From Hymenopus coronatus (lineage: Eukaryota; Arthropoda; Insecta; Mantodea; Hymenopodidae): DNA of 64,000 bases. The stretch lies in contig CM060892.1 of NCBI GenBank assembly GCA_030762935.1, forward strand, positions 90,802,827 to 90,866,826, given 5' to 3'. A program made the translations under genes and the position numbers. The notes under the pieces were generated by a model. That model saw only the letters and a list, made by a program, of their open reading frames with translations. It was not told the DNA's origin and ran no database searches. This document shows, one piece after another, positions 56,658 through 64,000 of this stretch; positions within the stretch are counted from its first letter, which is position 1, and every line of letters begins with the position of its first letter.

Positions 56658-57522
56658 AATTTGACGTGTTCCATTCACATGTTTTTCTGTAGATTTCTGT
56701 TACAAATTGTTGTTAAACAGCGTATTCTTCTACCTACTTCATGCTAATCGAGATAAAATTAACAGAAATGGTACTATTACTTACTTCCTTATAAGTGGAA
56801 TGGAAATAAGGGAGTACCATAGGCTAAAGCAATAGTCAAATCTTCTAAAATCTGGTTGCTAAGGGATTGAAATTCCTGTGTTTGTATGGCCAGCAGTTGA
56901 CATCCTCGTATAAGAAAAGTATATGTATTTTAAAGTTGAAACCATTAACAAGGAATTTCTCAGAAACTGACTGCACTACAAAAATAAAGCATATGACATA
57001 AATTGTGTGTTTTAACGGGATCTACATTTTTTTGTATTAGGTTTTTGTCTATCTCTTATGGTATACCGGTTATGGAAAATTCAGCTAAACTTATCCAGAC
57101 TATAGATGTCTTCCGAGGCTATTCCCCGAAAATTCAAGATATACGTATTATTTGTCATATAAATGTCTATAATATACGGCATTTTAATCAAAATCATAAG
57201 ATCCATATTTTATAAAATCATAATTTTCTAATATTTTCCCTTTAGACGGTAGTTGAAGATGGGATTTTTTTTTAAAAGCTTCGTGTCGCATCCTTGGGAG
57301 ATACTAAACTTAAATAACAAGTTTGGTATTTAACGCGACCTTTCGTTTTTGAGCTATGGTATCCATACAATCAGACCTTTTTTTTTTTTTAAATTTTTTT
57401 TTTTTGGATTTAGGGGATCTGCAAACATACATTTCTGGTGACTATCAGTATAGAATTTTTGGATGTAACTCAACGCTTGCTCTATACACTATGTACACTG
57501 TACGTGTTTAGAAAGTAAAAAG
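56658..57522 (-). repeat. R1 copy, full length (minus tandem unit 2)
   Basis: AATTTGACGTGTTCCATTCA start, complete body with the CA part of the seed nearly lost (CATACAATCAGACC), and GTGTTTAGAAAGTAAAAAGC end. Confidence 0.9.
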
Positions 57523-57995
57523 CACGTATTTAAAACTGGAACCAATAACAAGGAATATTTTGTCAATTCAATAAAAGAGAATTTGACATAAATTGTGTAT
57601 TTTGTGTATTTTAAGTTGTATGGTTAGCTTTTGTCTATCACTTATAGTTTATCAGTTAACCAAAAGCCCCCAGAGTGCAGATTGTATTCATAGACTATTC
57701 CGAGAAGATTCAAAATCTTTAGAACCATTTTGGAAAAAACATAATTTTCAAAAAAATTCCCGTGTAAAGGGTAGTTGGGGTGGGGGCCTTTTCTTGAAGG
57801 TCTTCGTGTCGCATCCTTGTAAGAACTTAAATTCCAAGTTTGATAATATTTAACAGTTTAAGACACAGACATATACACACATACACATTTGGGGATTTCT
57901 AAAGACATATTTCTGTTGAAATCTTGACATCAATTTTTGGGTGGAATAGAATGCCTTTTCTATCTACCATGCACGTAGTAGGTGTAGAAAAACTC
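57523..57995 (-). repeat. R1 partial copy (minus tandem unit 3)
   Basis: Starts in the body at GTATTTAAAACTGGAACCAA and ends TAGTAGGTGTAGAAAAACTC. Missing the 3' third and the ATTTGTCAGGTAAATATC block. Confidence 0.85.
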
Positions 57996-58011
57996 AAAAT
58001 CAAATATAATA

Positions 58012-58310
58012 ACCAACTAAGACGTCCAAAGATGCGACAGAAAGATTCTCAAGATAATTTCCTCACTACAAACTAATAATAATATTATGCGGAATATTTT
58101 ACAGTGTTTTTTTTATTTTTGTTTATTTTTTGTTTTCTTTAGAATGCCTCTAACAATTTTATTTAAGTACCATATAGGTTTCATAATATTTGCATGGCAA
58201 AGTAAATGGATATCTTGCATTTTCTGCGAATAGCATCTGATGTGCTCTTTATTAGGAACGCATTTTGTATGTTTTTGTATAATATAAACCGTATTAGGCA
58301 GAGAAAAACC
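58012..58310 (+). repeat. R1 middle fragment
   Basis: From AAGATGCGACAGAAAGATTC through CATTTTCTGCGAATAGCATC to TATTAGGCAGAGAAAAACC, where an S4 fragment begins. Confidence 0.8.
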
Positions 58311-58490
58311 TTTGGAAGGGATGGAAAGCTGTTTGTACCATATTCTAGATATACAGCACGTAAAAGAACCTCAACCCTGATAAAAGAAGCCTCTGAGCAA
58401 AATTAAGTGGTCTTTCACGCCCAGTATAGAATGGGACGCTGAGAACCACAGCAGTTAAAGAACGTCCATAAATATAACTACATTTCCATT
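58311..58490 (+). mobile_element. S4 SINE, 3' part
   Basis: AAAAGAACCTCAACCCTGAT, GGTCTTTCACGCCCAGTATA, and CAGCAGTTAAAGAACGTCCA followed by TAAATATAACTACATTTCC. Joined to R1 at AAAAACC; the head is absent. Confidence 0.83.
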
Positions 58491-58525
58491 TCTATAGAAA
58501 AAACATAAGTACTGCACATAGAATA

Positions 58526-58921
58526 CAGGATGATTCAAAAATACTTTGACATAGATTGGGAACTGGTTGCTTGCATCGAAACAAGAACAAACGTACATAC
58601 AAACAGTAGTCATAAAACCCTTCGTTTTCGATTTAGCGAGATTAAACATTTCATTATGTAAACATTTTACAGCAACACATTATTCTATTATTGCCGTTGT
58701 TAGATTGTTGGCGGTGTTAACACAAACCCCACTTATTGCAAATGTTCGAAATATCCTATTGCATCTAGACACGAATGCACTCGTGCAAGTATGGGCTGTC
58801 AAATATACTCCCTGTTGGTGTCGCATGGTTTTGCAGGCATCCATGACACGTAGATTAAGAGAATCTTCATTCGGGATGTCTTCTGGATAAACCAAATGTT
58901 TAAGGTGACCCCAATGATTAT
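58526..58921 (-). mobile_element. Tc1/mariner-group transposase, C-terminal fragment
   Basis: Minus-strand frame (58680-58918) reads HWGHLKHLVYPEDIPNEDS and later VSRCNRIFRTF. The WGHLK-x-LVY motif, the following helix and the R-C-x-x-x tail are typical of the end of DDE transposases in this group, just after the last catalytic Asp. The matching element terminus is ACAGGATGATTCAAAAATAC at 58526, beside a TA. The remainder is missing, replaced by R1 on the right. Confidence 0.8.
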
Positions 58922-59616
58922 AAAATCTGATGTGTTCCATTCACATGACCTTCTTTACATCTCTGCAACAAATTATTGTCAAAAAGCTTATTGTTCTATT
59001 TATTTAATGCTAATCGAAAAACAATTAGCAGAAATAGTCTTATTACTTGCTTCCTTGTAAGTAGAAACGAAATAAGTACCATAGGTTAAAGTGATAGTCA
59101 AAAGCTGGTTGCCATGTGACTGAAGTTCCTTTGTTTGTATGGACAGAATTTGACGTGTGAGAAAAGAATAATTTCTTAAAGCTGAAACCAAAAACAAGGA
59201 ATATCTAAAAAACGATCAACTCCATGAAAAAATGCATATATCATACGTTGTGTGTTTTAAAGTGCTCTACATTTTTGTGTGGTAAATTCTTTTACATCTC
59301 TTACAGTGTAGCAGTTATGCAAAATTCCGTAAAATTCGTTCAGAATAAAGTAGTCTTCAGAGGCTATTCCCAGAAAATTCAAGATATACATTTTATTTGT
59401 CAGGTATATATGTTTAATATATGATACTTTAATCAGAATTATTAGAGCCATTTTTAATAAAACAAAATTTTGAGAAAAGTTAATGTAAGGGGTAGTTTGG
59501 AGTGTTTTTTTTCCTCAAAATCTTCGTGTCGTGTCCCTGGAAGATACTAAACTTAAATAACAAGTTTGGTATTTTACCGACTTTACGTTTTTGAGTTATC
59601 GTGTTCACAGACACAT

Positions 59617-59667
<51 letters not shown>

Positions 59668-59815
59668 TGGACCTTTTTGTGAAAAGGCTTTTTTTTTGGA
59701 TACAGGGGACACTAAAATATATATTTCCGGTGAAATCTTGGTATCAAAATTTTAGGTGGAGTGCAATACCTTCTCTATACACTATGTACATAGTACTATA
59801 GAGAAAGTAAAAATC
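58922..59815 (-). repeat. R1 copy, full length (reference minus copy)
   Basis: AAATCTGATGTGTTCCATTC start; all blocks in order; (CA)n seed at 59622-59667; intact 5' hairpin; ends CTATAGAGAAAGTAAAAATC. 894 bp including the seed. Confidence 0.93.
59622..59667. repeat. (CA)n microsatellite in R1 seed
   Basis: About 22 CA units with AA interruptions. Confidence 0.95.
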
Positions 59816-60247
59816 CAAAGGATCGAGGTGGAGGGAAATGTGCAGGCCATGATCCTGTTCTACCTATCCATTCATTGTGGTATATATCTGCCAAAGTATA
59901 TCGAACACGAGATTAAATGTACTAGAACCCCATCATGCATAAACCAAAATTTTCTCTTATTTACAGAGGCACTTCAGTCTGTGAGAGTGTTCTGAATGAA
60001 CTCCCTATAGACAGCAGCTGTAAAGCGTGCTGAGAGGTTGTAATACACTCACGACAAACGTAAACAATCTGCCATGAAAAAAGGGGGCCAACACCGCAGA
60101 GTAAATTAGTTGAAAGCCTTATATGAATGAGTTTATAGACAAATGAAGTTATTGGGTTGGACCCGGAAAGTAGGTGAACATAAACTTTGATTAATAAGCT
60201 GATAACGTGAGAACCAACATAGTGGACAACGAAAGCTTAAACGAAAA
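59816..60247. other. Unassigned DNA
   Basis: Slightly GC-richer between 59817 and 60080; no domain in the frame at 59756-59995. Confidence 0.4.
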
Positions 60248-61158
60248 GCTTAAAAACGTACCAAGGTCACAAAGATTTTTCAAGAAAAACTCCCCACCCT
60301 CTTATATGGAAAAGGTTTCGAAAATGTTGATATTCTCAAAAATAGCTGTAACGGTTTTGATTAGAATATCATTTATAAAATTTTTTTTTTTGTTTCATTT
60401 ATATAGCACCTTTAACATCTAAGGTCATATCAGGGGCTTTTCACTTAAAACAACTCGTTGTTTGTAGGTTCTTTTTACGTTGGTTTAAATCATTTTATTT
60501 TACTCAAACACGCGCACATTCACACTCACACACAAACTTCAGGACTCTGTGGGGGATAGGGCATAATTCTGGCTAGAGAAAAATTCCCCGCTCCAGCCGG
60601 GAATCAAACCCAGGACCCCCGAGTGAAGTCAGCTGACCACTCGACTATTGAAGCAGTCAAAAGATATTAACCTGGCAAATAAAATGAATATCTTGAATTT
60701 TCTGCGAATAGCCTCTGAAGACTACTTTATTCAAGATGAATTTTACGGAATTCTGAAAGAGAGAGAGAAAAACTTACTTAACAGAAAATGTGGTGTTCAT
60801 TAAAACACACAATTTATGTTGTATACATTTTTTCAATGAGCGTATCGTTTTTTTTTTTTTTTACATATTCCTCGTTATTGGTTTCAGCTTTAAAAAAAAC
60901 TTGTACTTTCCTTATACGGGAATTTGTCAACCACTGTCCATAGAAACAAAGAAACTTGTCACATGTCACCACCTTTTGACTAATACTTTAGCCTGTTCTA
61001 CTCCCATATTTTCCTCCTGCTTGCATGGAAGCAAATAATAAGACTATTTCCGCTAATTTTGTCTCGATTAACATAAAGAAAAAATACCTATAAGCTTTTT
61101 TACAGTAATTTGTTGCAGAGATGCAGAGAAAGTCATATGAATGGAACACATCAGATTT
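60248..61158 (+). repeat. R1 copy lacking its 5' third, split by S2
   Basis: GACCTTGG-type start is gone; begins AACGTACCAAGGTCACAAAG and ends GAATGGAACACATCAGATTT. S2 lies at 60381-60654, between TTAGAATATCATTTATAAAA and AAGATATTAACCTGGCAAAT. Confidence 0.85.
60381..60654 (-). mobile_element. S2 SINE, complete with B box
   Basis: Reversed: A tail as T-run at 60381-60391, TTTCATTTATATAGCACC, AAAACAACTCGTTGTTTGTA, CA-rich stretch, GCCGGGAATCAAACCCAGG (inverse of the B box) and AGCTGACCACTCGACTATTG (A box). The only copy here with both promoter boxes and all body blocks. Target duplication not clear. Confidence 0.9.
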
Positions 61159-61232
61159 TTACTCCTGTAGCGTTGCACTTGATCATTAATTCTTTCAAAG
61201 TAAGCGCCTTTGGAAGCCACAGCGCAAAGAGC

Positions 61233-61418
61233 CGGTCCCCATGGCGCTAAGGCGTTTCGCTTTAGTGCTTCGTGGGCAGGGGATCGTGGGTTCGAGTCCC
61301 GCCTTGGGCATGGGTGTTATATGTTTGTGTAAAGGAACAGTAAAACCAGTAAGCATACAGTAAATTTAGTCCTGATCGGACTCCGGTACAGTTTTCATTA
61401 AAAAAAAAAAAAAAAAAA
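61233..61418 (+). mobile_element. S3 SINE, full length with A tail
   Basis: GGTCCCCATGGCGCTAAGGC head, B box GGTTCGAGTCC, GCCTTGGGCATGGGTGTTAT, GATCGGACTCCGGTACAG, and an A tail at 61400-61418. Best S3 copy in the window. Confidence 0.92.
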
Positions 61419-61429
61419 GACGGGATTTT

Positions 61430-61960
61430 ACTCTTCACAGTTGTACTGAATCTCGGAAATTGGAATGGCCTTCAAATGGTAGATTATATTCTTTTGGGCT
61501 TGTTTAGAGTTTCTGGAAGAAATAAAAGGTAAGGAACTCAAGTCTGGCAAGGAGCTACAGAAATACTCTTACTGTTCAAAATACGGTTTAGGTACTAAAA
61601 TTGCTGTGTGAAAACCAGTATTCTCATGATGCAACACCCAGTTGTTTATTTTTTTTATGTTTGGTCTCACATGCAGGATTTTTAGCAAAGTTTTTCAAGA
61701 ACTTCTCGACACAGATAATCTGCAAGATCAATATCCTGGACACTTGAGACACCTTCATCATTTCTTGGAAGTGTAGGCCTTCCATTAGGATGTTCATTTT
61801 CAATTGACTCTTCCTTCTGAAAATGTCTTAACCATGAAAACTTCTGAGCTCTTGATAAAATACGATTTCCATAGACCTCCTGAAGTTTTGTAAGCGTGCA
61901 ATGTGTCCAAGTCTGAAGAAAATCCTTATCGCAAACGGCTAGTCGAAATTCCATCCCCCA
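61430..61960 (-). mobile_element. mariner-like transposase relic, internally deleted
   Basis: The 61682-61954 minus frame contains TKLQEVYGNRILSRAQKFSW and GRPTLPRNDEGVSSVQDI, the two-part N-terminal helix-turn-helix domain (HTH_48 type) of mariner transposases. After a deletion, 61433-61650 reads LHHENTGFHTAILV, the expected HDNAxxH block with the catalytic Asp changed to Glu, then a stop. YHLKAIPISEIQ follows near the C terminus. Non-functional. Confidence 0.85.
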
Positions 61961-62494
61961 CTGTCAGAACGCACCCACCAAAGGGGTTTCATTAAAGGAA
62001 ATGCAACAAACAACACACGAACCAACGAGGTGAAACTTGTTAGTGTATCAGATGTCCTGCGTCACCAATATTGCCAAATTAAAAACTATTATATCAGTCT
62101 CATTAATACTAGACAAAAGCGATATACTCATCATCCCAATGTCAATCTTTGTTGCTTTCAGAAAGGTGTCTATTATGAAACAATCTAGATATTTAATGCT
62201 CTCCCCAGTAATCTCAAAGAAAATGTTGGGCATTTCAGGGCTTTTAAGACCTTTTATAAGGAGTACCTTTGCAATAAATGATTTTACTCTGAAGATGGAT
62301 AGTTTAGTGACAAGTCAGTCTGACAAAACTATCAACAATCATTGTATTTATAAGTATTATAATGTTTTGCATTAGTGTATTTGTGTCTTATATTAAAATT
62401 AAACTGATGTATACTTTGACTTGCATGAATGTGTCAATGAATTTTTTAGTATTTAGCAATGACACAAGGTCTGTAAATTTGATATTCTATAACA
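61961..62494. other. Unassigned DNA with overlapping frames
   Basis: A plus frame of 112 codons (62037-62375) and a minus frame of 61 codons overlap. The minus frame has FFEITGESIKYLDCFI, faintly like the start of the post-palm 'YLG' region of non-LTR reverse transcriptases, too weak to call. Confidence 0.25.
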
Positions 62495-62498
62495 TATT

Positions 62499-62500
62499 TG

Positions 62501-62548
<48 letters not shown>
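62499..62548. repeat. (TA)n microsatellite
   Basis: About 24 units. Confidence 0.95.
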
Positions 62549-62550
<2 letters not shown>

Positions 62551-62869
62551 AATTTATTGACTTTATGAAGAGTACATAATACAAAAAAAAACAAAAAAAC
62601 AAAAAAACAAACAAAAAGGAAGTACATATGCTTTTATAAAGTATATTAAGTATAGTGCAGTGGCGTACAGTCCTTAAATGCAAATGGTGTGATTATTTTA
62701 TCACTAGGGCTTTATACATTGTTTTTTTTCCATAGTGTATAAATAAATATATGTACACATGTATATGCCTTGACAAGCTCTATATTCAGTGGCTTCCTGG
62801 CCTAAACGAGCCTACAGAATGCTTTCTAATCTAATCTAATATTTACACACCTTGTATATTAAAATCATT
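62549..62869. other. Unassigned DNA
   Basis: A short CAAAAAA-type repeat at 62582-62618; otherwise nothing recognised. Confidence 0.45.
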
Positions 62870-62955
62870 TACGCAAACATTTATCTGAGTTGACAAAATG
62901 TAGGAAGATGAATTCTTTGTAAGAGTATTTTGTAGAAGAGGGAAAAGTTAGTATA
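62870..62955 (+). repeat. R1 scrap, 3' end
   Basis: CAAACATTTATCTGAGTTGA, TGTAGGAAGATGAATTCTTT and GTAGAAGAGGGAAAAGTTA follow the R1 3' end up to the second subterminal repeat; the hairpin is gone. Confidence 0.6.
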
Positions 62956-62965
62956 AAAAGTATGA

Positions 62966-63110
62966 ATGAATGAATAAGTGTATTTATTGACATAACAATA
63001 TCATATGTACATAGAATTTAAACATTCGCCCGGGTTCACAGACCGTACGTGCTTTCACATAAAAAGTAAGTGAAGGCAGCACGTAGATTTATTTTTCCCT
63101 GTGGCATTAG
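62966..63110 (-). mobile_element. Possible non-LTR element 3' end
   Basis: Minus strand TGTCAATAAATACACTTATT ends in ATTCATTCAT units, the form of 3' ends of CR1/L2-like retrotransposons. Only the tail would be present. Confidence 0.3.
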
Positions 63111-63532
63111 CTTACAAAACGCTTTGAAATTCAATTTATTTTCATTTTAGTTAAATTAATGAAGGATATCAAATATACCCGGAAAATTTTAAACACCATA
63201 TGTGGATTAGAGGACAGTAAAAAAATCTGCATAGTTCAGAGACAATTTGGGTGGATGACAACGTCGACCAGAAAAAAAAAGCTTTTATATTCAGGGGAAA
63301 ACCTTGCTATTATTTATAGACCACTTATCTAGGGTTTGCTTTCATTATGTAAAAGAAACGTAACTTTCGATAGTAACGATCCGTCAGCATGAGTCAGCAT
63401 CGACTCCTGAAGACATGCAACATCTCGAAACACGCACTTTCTACCCTTGATATCGAGAGCTTTACTTGCTAGTTCTCTTCATCCTTTCCCCATATGCAAA
63501 GAAATCAACATTTAAAATATGAATATTTTGTA
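63111..63532. other. Unassigned DNA
   Basis: TCCTGAAGACATGCAACATC then TCGAAACACG at 63405-63437 recalls the ends of Penelope-like elements; too short to call. Confidence 0.35.
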
Positions 63533-63723
63533 ATTACATGACTTTCTCTGCTCCTCTTCTGTGCACTAGTATTAATTTAATTTTTATGCCTGGTTATTTT
63601 TAATCGAGATAAATTTCTATTACAGAACTACACAGTCTATTGTAAGCATAAGAAGAAAGCAATAGGCAAAAGCGATAGTTTTAAAGAACTAGTCGCTTTA
63701 TGACGATTTTGAAATTCCATGCA
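63533..63723 (-). repeat. R1 fragment, 3' part (diverged)
   Basis: ATTACATGACTTTCTCTGCT, AATCGAGATAAATTTCTATT and GGCAAAAGCGATAGTTTTAA to TTTTGAAATTCCATG match the reversed 3' third of R1. Confidence 0.75.
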
Positions 63724-64000
63724 CTGAAAGGTTGTATTCACGTTCTGAATGCTCTACAAGCTTTTCACACCCTCAACATTAAGACCACAACACCAGATCC
63801 ACAACCATCCATATTTTTCCTGTGTTTGAGCCCTAACAAGAGTAGTTACACAGTAACAATACTTAGGCCCACCAGGAGCCTATCAGATTGTTTGTCTTTT
63901 ATTTTGATTAAATGTTGCATAAATACTGTATTACACTTTGGTACAAGAGAGATAGAAGAAGCTGACTGATAGATAACAGCTGTTTAAAAACGGATCACTA
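63724..64000. other. Unassigned DNA at window end
   Basis: A plus frame from 63700 to 63969 has no recognised domain. No repeat recognised. Confidence 0.4.

Noticed and set aside
62037..62375. 112-codon frame
   Set aside because: No recognisable domain; overlapped by an equally open minus frame.

Overview
This is an AT-rich, repeat-saturated stretch of animal nuclear DNA, almost certainly from an invertebrate. An arthropod is the best guess, from the Jockey-type retrotransposon fragments, several mariner/Tc relics, many tRNA-derived SINE families and 5S-like sequence close to the insect form. The species cannot be named from the sequence. I found no intact protein-coding gene. Almost every long reading frame is a chance frame in repeats or microsatellites, or a fragment of a transposon gene.

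The dominant feature is one interspersed repeat, called R1 here, about 0.8-0.9 kb when complete. I trace about 50 copies and fragments in both orientations, covering roughly 29 kb (about 45%). In the plus orientation R1 begins in a T-run followed by ACTTTCTCTAC and a hairpin centred on TATGTACATA. Next come a conserved ACCGGAAATATA block, a GT-rich microsatellite seed and an internal palindrome (AAATACC/GGTATTT), then a long AT-rich body. It ends with GTAGAGAAAGT (the inverse of the start), a terminal hairpin ATGTG..CACAT and CAGATTTTT. Subterminal inverted repeats, a 3' hairpin, T-rich borders and head-to-tail tandem copies recall the non-autonomous Helentron relatives (HINE/DINE-1 class). 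That assignment is inference; no Rep/helicase gene is present.

Layout: 1-9 kb is R1 copies with two S1 SINEs. At 8.7-10.8 kb an R1 holds a TIR transposon that itself holds a Jockey fragment. 11-16.8 kb has SINEs, a dead ATF4-like bZIP pseudogene and a Jockey relic followed by two 5S rRNA-like segments. 17-31 kb is sparser in R1, with a fold-back element, a perfect 18-bp inverted repeat, a mariner/Tigger junction, an internally deleted mariner with both ends, and a TIR element with a tRNA-like core. 31.6-50.5 kb is dense R1, including tandem runs at 37.1-40.1 and 43.4-46.2 kb. 50.6-53.4 kb holds two more SINEs and a possible LTR-element remnant. 53.7-64 kb is again R1-rich, with two mariner/Tc transposase relics.

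At least seven tRNA-derived SINE types occur (S1-S7). Several have exact target-site duplications and sit inside R1 copies, so they date R1 as older. No cellular genes work together here; the window reads as a graveyard of nested elements.
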